Source: an uncultured Ruminococcus sp. | GTDB taxonomy: Bacteria; Bacillota; Clostridia; Oscillospirales; Acutalibacteraceae | Assembly: GCA_902762375.1 (NCBI GenBank) | Contig: CACWNY010000001.1 | Span: forward strand, 124,001 to 188,000 | DNA length: 64,000 bases | Reading direction: 5' to 3' | Shown here: positions 43,749 through 53,306 of the stretch, in pieces | Layout: each line of letters begins with the position of its first letter | How positions within the stretch are numbered: the first letter of the stretch is position 1 | The notes under the pieces: model-generated | What the model was told of the DNA's origin: nothing | Database searches by the model: none | Seen by the model: only the letters and a program-made list of their open reading frames with translations | Made by a program: the position numbers and the translations under genes

Positions 43749-43793
43749 GCAGAAAGCATAATTAAAATTTCTTGCAGGTAAGGAGATTTTGAC

Positions 43794-44096
43794 ATGGATT
43801 CAAAAATTAAAGACAAGAATACAGATATGTTGTTTGAAGCGATATTACATCTGGAAACAGCCGAAGAATGTTACCGATTTTTTGAAGATTTATGTACGGT
43901 AAGGGAACTTCAGGCGATGGCACAACGCTTTGCCGTAGCGAAAATGCTGACACAAAATCAGGTTTACAGCAATATTGTAAAAGAAACAGGAGCAAGTACA
44001 GCAACTATCAGTCGTGTAAACCGTTCGCTGAAGTACGGTTGTGACGGTTATAAGACAGTGTTTGAAAAAATGGACGGTAATAAAAATAATGACTAA
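43794..44096 (+). CDS. yerC: YerC/YecD family TrpR-related protein
   Basis: A 100-residue all-helical protein related to TrpR, with the helix-turn-helix TVRELQAMAQRFAVAKML..VKETGASTATISRVNRSL. Function in vivo is not established; it is common next to uvr or pcr genes in Firmicutes. Start: ATG with AAGGAGATTTTGAC. The stop overlaps the methyltransferase gene by 8 bases. Confidence 0.93.
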   Translation: MDSKIKDKNTDMLFEAILHLETAEECYRFFEDLCTVRELQAMAQRFAVAKMLTQNQVYSNIVKETGASTATISRVNRSLKYGCDGYKTVFEKMDGNKNND

Positions 44097-44838
44097 TTAC
44101 GGTTATTTTGCGTCATTTTATGACGAACTGACAAATAATGTTCGCTATGAAAAGACAGCACGCTATATTTTATCGTTGGCAGAACACTATAACCATGATA
44201 TGGGACTTACACTGGATTTAGCGTGTGGAACAGGTAGTCTGACAGTATTGCTGAAAAAAATGGGTATAGATATTTACGGAATTGACGCTTCAGCGGAAAT
44301 GCTTTCGATTGCTCAGGAGAAAGCACTTTCGCAAGAAATTCACGGAATGTTATTTTTATGTCAGAAAATGCAGAACCTTGACCTTTTCGGTACGATTGAT
44401 ACTTGTATCTGTACGCTTGACAGTATTAATCACATTACTAATTCAAAGGAATTGCAAAAAGCCTTTGATAAAGTGTCATTTTTCATGAACCCGAAAGCAT
44501 TGTTTATTTTTGATGTCAATACGCTGTACAAACATCAGTCTGTGCTTGGGGACAATGCTTTTGTTTATGATACGGAGAATGTTTACTGTGTGTGGCAGAA
44601 TACATTGCTTAAAGACAGACGAACGGTAGATATTTCACTTGACTTTTTTGAAAAAGTGAAAGATAATAACTATCAGCGTTATCATGAACATTTCAGAGAA
44701 TATGCTTATACGCATGAAGAACTGTGCAGTATGCTTAGGAATGCAGAATTTGAACTGCTTGATGTTTTTGAGGAACTTTCTTTTGATGAACCGAAAGAAA
44801 ACACTCAGCGAAATTTTTATATTGCCCGAAAGCGGTAA
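44089..44838 (+). CDS. Class I SAM-dependent methyltransferase
   Basis: A 249-residue protein of the Methyltransf_25 type. The SAM site LDLACGTGSL is near residue 43, followed by GIDASAEML. The start MTNYGYFASFYDELT is typical for the clostridial family. The substrate is unknown. Start: the ATG at 44089, overlapping yerC by 8 bases; an earlier in-frame start would lie within yerC. Confidence 0.87.
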   Translation: MTNYGYFASFYDELTNNVRYEKTARYILSLAEHYNHDMGLTLDLACGTGSLTVLLKKMGIDIYGIDASAEMLSIAQEKALSQEIHGMLFLCQKMQNLDLFGTIDTCICTLDSINHITNSKELQKAFDKVSFFMNPKALFIFDVNTLYKHQSVLGDNAFVYDTENVYCVWQNTLLKDRRTVDISLDFFEKVKDNNYQRYHEHFREYAYTHEELCSMLRNAEFELLDVFEELSFDEPKENTQRNFYIARKR

Positions 44839-44978
44839 AAAAATTTGCAGAAATTACCGCTGATAATAAAAATCTTTAAGAACATAATAATAGTACAACA
44901 TCACGAAATAGAAATTCGGTTGTTGTTAATAAGCGATTTAGAATTTTTTAATATTATTTATCGAAGGAGATTTTTATT

Positions 44979-45176
44979 ATGTCATCAAACAATAATCAGA
45001 TTAATATTCCTGAAGCGAAAGAAGCTATGGAAAGATTTAAGATGGAATGTGCCAGTGAAGTCGGAGTAAATCTCAAGCAGGGTTATAACGGCGACCTTAC
45101 TTCCCGTCAGGCAGGTTCAGTAGGCGGACAGATGGTCAAAAGAATGATTGAAAGCTACGAAAAGAACATGAAATAA
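44979..45176 (+). CDS. Alpha/beta-type small acid-soluble spore protein
   Basis: A 65-residue SASP with the conserved MERFKMECASEVGVNL block and the C-terminal TSRQAGSVGGQMVKRM. It coats spore DNA and shields it from UV and heat, and is broken down by GPR (gene at 18827). The GPR cut site reads KME-CASE; the usual residue after the glutamate is Ile or Phe, here Cys24. Start: ATG with GAAGGAGATTTTTATT upstream. Confidence 0.93.
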   Translation: MSSNNNQINIPEAKEAMERFKMECASEVGVNLKQGYNGDLTSRQAGSVGGQMVKRMIESYEKNMK

Positions 45177-45186
45177 TTTTTTAATG

Positions 45187-45228
45187 AAAAACATCTCCAG
45201 ACCATTTACGGTTCGGAGATGTTTTTTT
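45187..45228. terminator. Bidirectional terminator (SASP / V-ATPase operon)
   Basis: AAAAACATCTCC (45187-45198) pairs with GGAGATGTTTTT (45215-45226), with T-runs on both strands. It lies at the convergent ends of the SASP gene and the V-ATPase operon. Confidence 0.9.
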
Positions 45229-45881
45229 CAGGAATTATCATGTAACCTTTTTTGGAGAAGAGCCTTATTTTGTTTTTGAGTTTTGATGACTTTCATTCTG
45301 GAAAACTCTTCTCTGTCCATTTCGTCCAGAGCGTCAGTAATAGTTTTGACATCTTCTTCAAAACGGGGAATCATAATATTTTTGAGAGCATTAGCCCGTC
45401 TTTGTGTAGTTTTGATAGCCACAGCCAGACGGTAGACACTGTTTTCGATTTCGGCTAGGGTGGCGGTAAGTTTTTTGACCTGTACAAATTTAAATCTTGC
45501 ATTATCCAGAACATTATTGGATTCGTACATACCGTATTCCAGAGAAATTTTTGTGTCATCGCAGTCAATGGCAACGATGGGAATTTCAACTCCCATGACA
45601 CTTCTTGACGAGAGTTGCAAAGTATTTTCGACAGGAATAGTTTCTGCTCTTGCATGGTTAAAGCCGATAGTAATGTTAGCGGTCTGTAAACTGAGATAGG
45701 CTTCACTGTAAGCGTCATCAATTTTTCCCTGAATTTCGTTAGCTTTGTCGATAAGAGCCATCATTTCTCTGATAAGAATATTTCTTTTTTTATCCATGAG
45801 TTCATAGCCGACTTTTGCCAGTGCCAGAGATTTTTTCATATTGATAAGATTACCTTTGGTGGCAACCGCTTTATTTGCCAA
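45228..45881 (-). CDS. ntpD: V-type ATPase subunit D
   Basis: A 217-residue central-stalk subunit: long antiparallel coiled coils at each end (KGNLINMKKSLALAKVGYELMDKKRNILIREM is the N-terminal helix, about 10-45) and a small globular middle. Start: TTG at 45881 (MANKAVATKGNL) with GAGGTGATAACA; the GTG at 45890 is itself part of the binding site. It is the last gene of the operon, separated from B by repeat R17. Confidence 0.93.
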   Translation of the reverse strand: MANKAVATKGNLINMKKSLALAKVGYELMDKKRNILIREMMALIDKANEIQGKIDDAYSEAYLSLQTANITIGFNHARAETIPVENTLQLSSRSVMGVEIPIVAIDCDDTKISLEYGMYESNNVLDNARFKFVQVKKLTATLAEIENSVYRLAVAIKTTQRRANALKNIMIPRFEEDVKTITDALDEMDREEFSRMKVIKTQKQNKALLQKRLHDNS

Positions 45882-45899
45882 TGTTATCACCTCTGTGTG

Positions 45900-46128
45900 T
45901 TAAAGGGCTTTGCCCTTTAAAATCCCACAAGGGGCGTTGCCCCTTGACCCCACGAACTTTTTGAAAAAAGTTCGACAAAAACTTTTCTGGCTCACTTCGT
46001 TCGGAATGTTTATCTGAGTGTCGGCGGTAAAACTTAAAAGTTTTTTGTCCACTTTTTTTCAAAAAAGTGGGTGGGATTGTCAAGGGTGCAACCCTTGACA
46101 CAGGATTGTTAAGGGCGGTAGCCCTTAA
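45900..46128. repeat. Palindromic repeat copy R17 (complete double unit in the V-ATPase operon)
   Basis: TTAAAGGGCTTTGCCCTTTAA, AATCCCACAAGGGGCGTTGCCCCTT, ACCCCAC, GAACTTTTTGAAAAAAGTTC, GGCTCACTTCGTTCGGAATG, CGGTAAAACTTAAAAG, TTTTTTGTC, CCACTTTTTTTCAAAAAAGTGG, GGTGGGATTGTCAAGGGTGCAACCCTTGACA, AGGATTGTTAAGGGCGGTAGCCCTTAA. It fills the space between subunits B and D; its final TTA is the stop of the B gene. Confidence 0.95.
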
Positions 46129-47528
46129 CCTTTTTTCGATTCATATTCTTCAATGTTATCAATATAATGTGCGTTGAGGGTTTCATCGTCCACTCTGTCA
46201 AGTTCACTTTTCGGCAGATGAGATAATAGTTCCCAACCTAAATCCAGACTTTGTTCAATACTTCTGTTGTCATCACTGCCTTGCTTGACAAATCTTTCTT
46301 CAAACAGTCTGCCAAACTGAATATATTTCTTATCAACGGCGGAAAGTTCTTCCTCACCGATAACAGATGCTAAAGACCTTGCGTCCATAACCTTTGCGTA
46401 AGATGCAAACAACTGATTGGCAACAGACTGATGGTCTTTTCTGGTAAAGCCTTCACCGATACCGTCTTTCATCAGTCGGGAAAGTGACGGCAAAACGGAT
46501 ACAGGCGGATAAATTCCCTGTGCCTGCAAACTTCTGTCAAGAACAATCTGACCTTCGGTGATATAGCCTGTAAGGTCGGGGATAGGGTGAGTAATGTCGT
46601 CGTTGGGCATAGTCAGAATAGGGATTTGTGTAACGGAACCTGTTTTACCTTTGACCATTCCTGCACGCTCATAGAGTGACGCAAGGTCAGAATACATATA
46701 TCCCGGAAAGCCCTTTCTACCCGGAATTTCGCCTTTTGATGTACTGAACTCACGCAAAGCCTCTGCATAAGATGTCATGTCTGTCATAATGACCAATACA
46801 TGTTTGTTGAGTTCAAAGGCAAGATATTCAGCGACTGCCAAAGCACATCTGGGCGTAAGAATACGCTCAATAATGGGGTCATTGGCGAGGTTAAGGAACA
46901 TGACAACCCTTTGCAAAACGCCTGACTTTTCAAAACTTCTGCGGAAATAGTCGGCAACATCGTTTTTAACGCCCATTGCCGCAAACACAACGACAAATCC
47001 TTGTCCTTCCTCATCAGAAATTTTAGCCTGTCGAACAATCTGTACAGCAAGTTCGTTATGTGTCATACCTGAACCCGAAAAAATAGGTAACTTTTGTCCA
47101 CGAATAAGCGTCATTAAGGTATCAATAGTAGAAATTCCCGTATTGATATAGTTCTGAGGATAAATTCGGGAAACAGGGTTGATAGGAGAACCGTTGATAT
47201 CGTATTTTTTATCAGGAAAAACATTTCCCAGATTATCAATAGGAACGCCTGAACCATTGAACACTCTGCCGACAATTTCAGGTGACATAGGCATTTCCAT
47301 AGGGTGACCAGTCAGTCTTGTTCTGGTATTGGTGAGTGAAATGGAGCGTGTTCCCTGAAACACCTGAACGACAACCCTTTCGCCCTCCATAGTGACAATT
47401 CTGCCTCTACGCATAGTGCCGTCATCAAGGCGGATATCTACAACCTCATCAAAAAAAGCATCTTTCACACCATCTATCACGATAAGTGACCCGTTGATTT
47501 CTTTAACGCCCACATAATCTATAATCAT
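46125..47528 (-). CDS. ntpB: V-type ATPase subunit B
   Basis: A 467-residue non-catalytic subunit. The degenerate P-loop reads [12 protein letters not shown]; blocks such as [30 protein letters not shown] and [15 protein letters not shown] are characteristic. Start: ATG at 47528 with GGGTTTTAACAG upstream. The stop is contributed by the repeat R17 edge. It lies 26 bases after subunit A. Confidence 0.96.
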   Translation of the reverse strand: MIIDYVGVKEINGSLIVIDGVKDAFFDEVVDIRLDDGTMRRGRIVTMEGERVVVQVFQGTRSISLTNTRTRLTGHPMEMPMSPEIVGRVFNGSGVPIDNLGNVFPDKKYDINGSPINPVSRIYPQNYINTGISTIDTLMTLIRGQKLPIFSGSGMTHNELAVQIVRQAKISDEEGQGFVVVFAAMGVKNDVADYFRRSFEKSGVLQRVVMFLNLANDPIIERILTPRCALAVAEYLAFELNKHVLVIMTDMTSYAEALREFSTSKGEIPGRKGFPGYMYSDLASLYERAGMVKGKTGSVTQIPILTMPNDDITHPIPDLTGYITEGQIVLDRSLQAQGIYPPVSVLPSLSRLMKDGIGEGFTRKDHQSVANQLFASYAKVMDARSLASVIGEEELSAVDKKYIQFGRLFEERFVKQGSDDNRSIEQSLDLGWELLSHLPKSELDRVDDETLNAHYIDNIEEYESKKG

Positions 47529-47554
47529 CTGTTAAAACCCTTCTTTCAATGAAA

Positions 47555-49321
47555 TTACAGTTGTACTGCCATGATTTCTTCAATTTTTTGGTCAATATCT
47601 TTGATATAATCATCAAACATTTCGAGTTTATCGTTAGGAATATCGTACTTCATTTTGAGGAGTTTATCGAAAAGACCTTTTTCCAGAACTCTGGCGATGG
47701 GGATATTGGCACTGACAAGATGTTTAGTGCGTTCATAGAGATGTAATATCGTTTTCATCATCAGCAACTGTTTTTCCAGAGATACAAAGGTATCATCTTT
47801 ATGGAAAGCATTCTGCTGGAGGTAGCCTACACGAATAACCTTAGAAATTTCAATAACCAACTTCTGGTCATCAGGAAGAACATCAGCCCCGATAAGTTTG
47901 ACGATTTCCATAAGAGAACTTTCTTCCTGTAAAAGTGAACTGATACTGTTACGGCACTTAATAAATTCATCGCCATAATTGTCAGCGAACCATTTATCCA
48001 AATCGGTAAAATATTCACTGTAACTGCCAATCCAGTTGATAGCGGGATAATGTCTTGCATAAGCGAGTGACTTATCCAATGCCCAGAAACAGCGGATAAA
48101 ACGCTTGGTATTCTGCGTAACAGGTTCAGAGAAATCACCGCCCTGAGGAGATACAGCACCGATAATCGTAACCGAACCGTTACCGCCACATAAAGGGGTA
48201 ACTCTGCCTGCACGCTCATAAAATTCAGCCAGTCTGGAGGGGAGATAAGCAGGATAACCCTCTTCCGCAGGCATTTCTTCCAGTCGACCCGAAATTTCTC
48301 TTAACGCTTCTGCCCATCGTGAAGTGGAATCTGCCATAATTGCCACATCGTAACCCATATCACGATAATATTCTGCCAAAGTAATACCCGTATAAATGGA
48401 CGCTTCTCTTGCGGCAACAGGCATATTTGAGGTATTAGCGATTAATACGGTTCTGTCTGTCATGGGACGGTTATTTTTAGGGTCTACCAGTGCGGAAAAT
48501 TCTTCCAAAACCTGGCTCATTTCATTGCCACGCTCACCGCAACCGACATAAACAATGATATCAGCGTCACACCATTTCGCAATCTGATGTTGTGTCATTG
48601 TTTTGCCCGTACCAAATCCACCGGGTACTGCGGCTGTACCGCCTTTTGATACAGGAAAAAGGGTATCAATAACTCTTTGTCCTGTAATCAGCGGAACTGT
48701 CGGGGCAAGTCTTTCCTTGACGGGTCTTGGTGTTCGGATTGGCCATTGCTGACAAAGTGTCAGATGGTATTCCGAACCGTCCTCCATTTCTAATATAACA
48801 ACTGTATCCATCAATTTATAGTTGCCGTTGGGAAAAACTTTCTTTACTTTACCGCTTACTTTCGGGGGAACAATCAGGCGGTGTTCGATAACAGGGGTTT
48901 CAGGCAAAGTGGCATAAATCTGACCTGAACAGAGTTTATCTCCGACTTTGACTGTTATTGTAACATTCCATTCTTTTTCGGTGTCCAGTGCTGAAACGGC
49001 AACACCTCTGGAAATAAATGCACCGCTCTCATCAGCGATAGCTTGTAGTGGTCTTTCGATACCGTCAAAAATATTTCTGATAATTCCAGGACCCAGCAAA
49101 ACATTCATTGGTGAACCTGTACCGACAACAGGGTCACCTGGTTTAAGACCTGTTGTTTCTTCGTAAACCTGAATTGTTGTGAGGTCTTCCGTGACGGTAA
49201 TAACTTCGCCGACAAGTTTTTGTTCTCCCACATAAACCATTTCCATCATAGAAAAAGCCTTTGTTTTCAAAACGGTAACAACAGGGCCGTTAATACCGTA
49301 TATGACATTCTGATTTTCCAT
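47555..49321 (-). CDS. ntpA: V-type ATPase catalytic subunit A
   Basis: A 588-residue catalytic subunit with Walker [14 protein letters not shown], the catalytic glutamate in [18 protein letters not shown] (across the next strand and helix), the bulge domain near 110-190, and [24 protein letters not shown], separated in part by helix ends. Start: ATG at 49321 with AAAGGATAGGATGGACAATA. Ion specificity (H+ or Na+) cannot be determined from this subunit. Confidence 0.97.
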   Translation of the reverse strand: MENQNVIYGINGPVVTVLKTKAFSMMEMVYVGEQKLVGEVITVTEDLTTIQVYEETTGLKPGDPVVGTGSPMNVLLGPGIIRNIFDGIERPLQAIADESGAFISRGVAVSALDTEKEWNVTITVKVGDKLCSGQIYATLPETPVIEHRLIVPPKVSGKVKKVFPNGNYKLMDTVVILEMEDGSEYHLTLCQQWPIRTPRPVKERLAPTVPLITGQRVIDTLFPVSKGGTAAVPGGFGTGKTMTQHQIAKWCDADIIVYVGCGERGNEMSQVLEEFSALVDPKNNRPMTDRTVLIANTSNMPVAAREASIYTGITLAEYYRDMGYDVAIMADSTSRWAEALREISGRLEEMPAEEGYPAYLPSRLAEFYERAGRVTPLCGGNGSVTIIGAVSPQGGDFSEPVTQNTKRFIRCFWALDKSLAYARHYPAINWIGSYSEYFTDLDKWFADNYGDEFIKCRNSISSLLQEESSLMEIVKLIGADVLPDDQKLVIEISKVIRVGYLQQNAFHKDDTFVSLEKQLLMMKTILHLYERTKHLVSANIPIARVLEKGLFDKLLKMKYDIPNDKLEMFDDYIKDIDQKIEEIMAVQL

Positions 49322-49350
49322 TATTGTCCATCCTATCCTTTCTATGAAGT

Positions 49351-49971
49351 TTATTCAGGTTTTACTTTCAGGTCAGAGTGTTCATAAAACCATTCTTTTT
49401 GTTGTTCAAGTTGCGTATCGAAAGTCTTGTCTACGGAAATTTTCTGTTGCGGACAGTAAGCACGAAATCCACCAATCTGAATATCACTGACTTCCTTTAC
49501 ACGACATTCCCCATAAAATATTCTGCTGATTTTGTCGGCAAATTTCATATCACGCTTGCATAAACACACTTCTACCGTATCTTTACCGAAAAATTCAGCA
49601 CATTCTCCGGCATAATCCAGAAGTTTCTGTTCATAAGCAGGTGTCTGTGCATAGGTTTTCAGCTTTTGAGAAGCCTTATCAAAAATTTCTTCGGTCATTT
49701 TCTGTCTTGTCTTAAAGATTTCCAGATTGCCTTCAGCTTCTTTTTTTGCCATATCGGCGGATATTCTGGCACGCATAGCACTTTGTTCTTTGGTAATGAG
49801 TGCCTGAGCATCTCTCAATCCGTCCTGTTCAGCTTTGGCAAGGACTTCTTTTTCGAAAACTTCCGTTTCTGTTTCTAATGCTTTTTGTTGTCGTTTGGCA
49901 TATTTTTCGATAGCTTTCAGAAATTTGCTTTCATTATCACTTTTTTTCTTTGCGGATTTTGTTTCAGCCAA
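49351..49971 (-). CDS. ntpE: V-type ATPase subunit E
   Basis: A 206-residue peripheral-stalk subunit with a charged N-terminal helix (KSAKKKSDNESKFLKAIEKYAKRQQKALETET over about 4-36) forming a coiled coil and a globular C-terminus. Start: TTG at 49971 with AAAGGAGGG upstream. It is followed 29 bases later by subunit A. Confidence 0.88.
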   Translation of the reverse strand: MAETKSAKKKSDNESKFLKAIEKYAKRQQKALETETEVFEKEVLAKAEQDGLRDAQALITKEQSAMRARISADMAKKEAEGNLEIFKTRQKMTEEIFDKASQKLKTYAQTPAYEQKLLDYAGECAEFFGKDTVEVCLCKRDMKFADKISRIFYGECRVKEVSDIQIGGFRAYCPQQKISVDKTFDTQLEQQKEWFYEHSDLKVKPE

Positions 49972-50004
49972 AGTGAAAATCCCTCCTTTGAGATAAAATC
50001 CGAA

Positions 50005-50292
50005 TTAAAGGGCAATGCCTTTAAAATCCCGTCAGTTAAAGGGTGTTGCCCTTTAAAATCCCAGCAGGGGCGTTGCCCCTGCACCCCACAAACTTTTTGA
50101 AAAAAGTTTGACAAAAACTTTCAAGGTTTACTGCGCTCGGAATAATTATCAGACTGTCAGTTATGACAATTAAAAGTTTTTTGTCCACTTTTTGGGGGAA
50201 GAGTGGGCAGGATTTTCAAGGGTGCAACCCTTGAAACAGGATTTTTAAGGGCGGTAGCCCTTAAAAAAGGGGTTCGGGAACAGCGTCCCCGA
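50005..50292. repeat. Palindromic repeat copy R18 (complete double unit with end hairpin)
   Basis: TTAAAGGGCAATGCCTTTAA, then a second TTAAAGGGTGTTGCCCTTTAA, AATCCCAGCAGGGGCGTTGCCCCTGC, ACCCCACA, AACTTTTTGAAAAAAGTT, GGTTTACTGCGCTCGG, AGTTATGACAATTAAAAG, TTTTTTGTC, CCACTTTTTGGGGGAAGAGTGG, AAGGGTGCAACCCTT, TTAAGGGCGGTAGCCCTTAA, and the end hairpin GGGAACAGCGTCCCC. The gap between subunits F and E is 328 bases; nothing else is visible in it. Confidence 0.95.
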
Positions 50293-50299
50293 TGATTAA

Positions 50300-50608
50300 T
50301 CATAATTTTATGCCGATAGCGTCCTGTACATATCGGGTAATGGAATCCTTTGTTCTGCCGTTGCCGTGTCTGTCGGGAATTTCGACAATCAGCGGTTGGG
50401 AACAGCTGAGTTTGAGTTCGTATATCATTTCGGGACAAAGTTTTACCAGTATTTCTGTCATTAAAATCACAGCGATATCTTCGGTAGCAATCGCCTTTTC
50501 CAGTTCCCGTCTGACCTCTTCCTCTGTATGAACCACTACTCCCTCTATACCTGCCAGACGCATACCAAGTTGAGTATCTATGTTGTCACTTATCAGATAG
50601 AAACGCAT
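50300..50608 (-). CDS. ntpF: V-type ATPase subunit F
   Basis: A 102-residue central-stalk subunit that contacts D. It begins MRFYLISDNIDTQLGMRLAG, matching the family (Rossmann-like small fold). Start: ATG at 50608 with AAGGTGATGAACTT upstream. It follows K by 31 bases. Confidence 0.9.
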   Translation of the reverse strand: MRFYLISDNIDTQLGMRLAGIEGVVVHTEEEVRRELEKAIATEDIAVILMTEILVKLCPEMIYELKLSCSQPLIVEIPDRHGNGRTKDSITRYVQDAIGIKL

Positions 50609-50639
50609 AAGTTCATCACCTTGATTTCAGGATAAGTCA

Positions 50640-51074
50640 TCAGCATTTTGTATAGATAAGAATGGAAATCAAAAGACCGTAAATCGCAACACCTTCACCA
50701 AGTACAACGAAAATCAAGGCTTTACCAAATGCTTTAGGGTCTTCTGAAGTTGCTCCGATAGCGGCGGGTGCTGCACCGGCTACGGCAAGTCCTGCACCAA
50801 GACACGCAATACCCGTGGAAATCGCACACGCAATCAGACCAAGACCGTTAGCCGCTGTTTGTGTAGCTTCTGCTGTAGTGGCTGCGTCTGTTTCGCCTGC
50901 TGCACCTGCGATAAGCGGAAATGCTGCACAGGCAATCAATACCATTGCGAAAGATAAAATTTGAAGAATAACAGATTTTTTTCTTTTAGCTCCTCTGCTT
51001 ACCGCTTTGGTGGTAACTATGGCAGAGGCGATTAAAAACAGTACGGGTAACAGAGCAAGTAAAAAAATTTCCAT
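50640..51074 (-). CDS. ntpK: V-type ATPase proteolipid subunit K
   Basis: A 144-residue membrane protein with four spans. The C-terminal pair (GLIACAISTGIACLGAGLAVAGAAPAAIG ..LIFVVLGEGVAIYGLLISILI, in two helices) is the c-ring hairpin with the ion-binding glutamate in LGEGVAIYG; the N-terminal pair lacks a carboxylate and is connected by an acidic/Ala-Thr loop. This single-carboxylate type is common in Clostridia. Start: ATG at 51074 with CAGGAGGAATATTATT; a frame to 51125 is out of place. Confidence 0.92.
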   Translation of the reverse strand: MEIFLLALLPVLFLIASAIVTTKAVSRGAKRKKSVILQILSFAMVLIACAAFPLIAGAAGETDAATTAEATQTAANGLGLIACAISTGIACLGAGLAVAGAAPAAIGATSEDPKAFGKALIFVVLGEGVAIYGLLISILIYTKC

Positions 51075-51111
51075 AATAATATTCCTCCTGAAAGTAAATA
51101 TAGAGTATATT

Positions 51112-51242
51112 GTCAAAATCTGCATACGCAGATTTTGTTTGAATTTTTAGCCGATTAAAGGGCTTTGCCCTTTAAAATCCCACAAGGGGCTTTGCCCCTT
51201 GACCCCACCACTTTTGAAAAAGTGGACAAAACTTTTAAGTTT
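51112..51242. repeat. Palindromic repeat copy R19 (type II unit in the V-ATPase operon)
   Basis: GTCAAAATCTGC..GCAGATTTTG, TTTGAATTTTTAG, TTAAAGGGCTTTGCCCTTTAA, AATCCCACA, AGGGGCTTTGCCCCTTGACCCC, CCACTTTTGAAAAAGTGG, ACAAAACTTTTAAG. The tail GTCATAGCTATA is replaced by a run of three TTTAAGTTTGTAAGA-like units of about 16 bases (51234-51285). Confidence 0.9.
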
Positions 51243-51298
51243 GTAAGACTTTAAGTTTGTAAGAATTTTGGTTTGTAAGCGGATACTTAGTGGGGATT

Positions 51299-53260
51299 TT
51301 ATGAATTACGCATTAATTTTAAGGTAACGGGAGTATAAGGTCTGCCCGAACCGCTGTAAAAACGGCTGAACATCTCATAAAATTCCAGTCTTAATGTCTG
51401 AATGGAAACCAGCAGACCCTCAAGGGCAATAACGAAAAGATTGCCGAGAACAAGCGTGATAATTCCGCCGACACTGCCGACACCGCCGACAAGTTCAATC
51501 AGCGTAAAGACTACCTGCATCATACCGGCGTGAACCATCACGAAAGCTCCTACTCTTAAAAAAGACATCGTGTTGGAAAGATAGGAAAGAATGACTTCAA
51601 ACATTTCAAAACCGCTTTGAGTACAGTATTCGCCCCATTTTTCAGGTTTCCAATGTTCTTCGCCTTTAACCAGTTCGCCAAAAGGTTCCGCCATAAATAT
51701 CAGTACGGACGGCAAGATAATCAAAAGAATGACGGTGAAAATATTGAAGAACGGAATATCAAACACAACGGTACAGACAATTCCTGCACAGACACTTCCA
51801 TAAAGCACAAGTCCTGCAATACCGTTAGAACCGAACAATGCACTGCCGTAATTTTTCTGTTTGAGAGAAGAGTAAATATTCAGACACATCGCTGTCATAA
51901 CGAGGAATACTCCCACGCCGACAGAGGCAAGTATGACGGTGATAATATCTTTTCCCATAACTTCAATCGGTTTTTCGTCCAGTCCGAACAGAGCTTTGTA
52001 CATACCGTTGAACGCCTCTTCAAATCCGAACAGTGACCCGAAAATCAGTCCGAATATGGAGGAACATATGCCACAGGGAATGAGTACTTTACCCACTTTC
52101 ATCTCTTTGAATTTATACATTATCCAGCCGGCAAAAGCCAATACAATACCGTGACCAAAATCACCGAACATTGCTCCGAAAAGAATGGTATAAGTAATCG
52201 CCACAAAGAAAGTCGGGTCAACCTCGTTATACTTCGGCACACCGTACATTTCTATATAGAAGTTGTACGGTCTGGAAAACCAACTGTTTTTGAGTTTAAT
52301 CGGTGGTGACTTTTCCAGTTGATTAAGAGCATCATCAATTTCCCATTCCACACTTTTGATTTTTTTGAGTTTTTTCTCAATTTCCGCCATATTTTCTTCG
52401 GGAATCCAACCACACAGCACAAAACTTTTGTTTTCACCTTTGTTGTACAGCATAGCATAGTTTTTCATATTCTGATAAATAGTCTTCTGATTGAGTTTTG
52501 TGTAATACAGCAACAATTCATCATAATTCTGTGCCTTGAAATCCACTGCTTCATTACGGATAGCTTCCAGCTCTTTTTCCAGTTGTTGTTTTTCCTGTTC
52601 TTTTTTGGCAACATATTCTTCGGGAGTTCCCTCAATTTCAGAAATATCGCATTTTTCAAACAACATACCTGAAAAGATACGGTCAATATCTTCGGCATTG
52701 TCAACAGGTGCCATATAAGTTCCCCATACATATTCTCCGTCTACAGAAGTCTGTACAAACATGACATAGGGATTATCATCATATCTGTCCAGATAACGCA
52801 GACTTTCTACGGGCATTTTGCCAAAACGAGGACGGATATATTCACACGACTGTAAACGGTTCATATCCAAAGTGATTCCCACAAAATGAGAAGTCTGTTC
52901 AATGATTTTCTGGCATTGCTCAATTTCCTTTTCTTTATCCGTAACCTTAGCTACACGGCTGTCAAGACTTTGAATTGCCTTTGAACAGTAGTCGAACAGT
53001 TCTGTATCACTGCAACTAAAATCCGAAATATCTACCAGTTCAGGTTCAAGTTTTGCAACAGCAAGAGAGTTATCCAGTTCACTCAGCATTTCGGCATAGC
53101 GGTTGGGTTCTGAAAAATTGACAAAGTTTTCTGTATTGGAATAAAAGGTTGTGACATTTTCAGGCTGAAAAGCCTGAGAGTTGCCCAGTACATCAATAAC
53201 CTTATCGAAATATTTCTGTATGCCTATCACACTGATGGCTTTCATAGGAGAAACGGACAT
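51299..53260 (-). CDS. ntpI: V-type ATPase subunit I
   Basis: A 653-residue protein: a cytoplasmic N-terminal half with long coiled coil (about 215-260) and a C-terminal half with seven to eight spans that forms the stator half-channel. The functional arginine region LVVSIQTLRLEFYEMFSRFY is present at the end. Start: ATG at 53260 with AAGGAGGCAATGCTAT upstream. It follows C by 46 bases. Confidence 0.95.
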   Translation of the reverse strand: MSVSPMKAISVIGIQKYFDKVIDVLGNSQAFQPENVTTFYSNTENFVNFSEPNRYAEMLSELDNSLAVAKLEPELVDISDFSCSDTELFDYCSKAIQSLDSRVAKVTDKEKEIEQCQKIIEQTSHFVGITLDMNRLQSCEYIRPRFGKMPVESLRYLDRYDDNPYVMFVQTSVDGEYVWGTYMAPVDNAEDIDRIFSGMLFEKCDISEIEGTPEEYVAKKEQEKQQLEKELEAIRNEAVDFKAQNYDELLLYYTKLNQKTIYQNMKNYAMLYNKGENKSFVLCGWIPEENMAEIEKKLKKIKSVEWEIDDALNQLEKSPPIKLKNSWFSRPYNFYIEMYGVPKYNEVDPTFFVAITYTILFGAMFGDFGHGIVLAFAGWIMYKFKEMKVGKVLIPCGICSSIFGLIFGSLFGFEEAFNGMYKALFGLDEKPIEVMGKDIITVILASVGVGVFLVMTAMCLNIYSSLKQKNYGSALFGSNGIAGLVLYGSVCAGIVCTVVFDIPFFNIFTVILLIILPSVLIFMAEPFGELVKGEEHWKPEKWGEYCTQSGFEMFEVILSYLSNTMSFLRVGAFVMVHAGMMQVVFTLIELVGGVGSVGGIITLVLGNLFVIALEGLLVSIQTLRLEFYEMFSRFYSGSGRPYTPVTLKLMRNS

Positions 53261-53306
53261 ATAGCATTGCCTCCTTTCATAAAGGTAAATATTCTGACTG
53301 TTTTAC

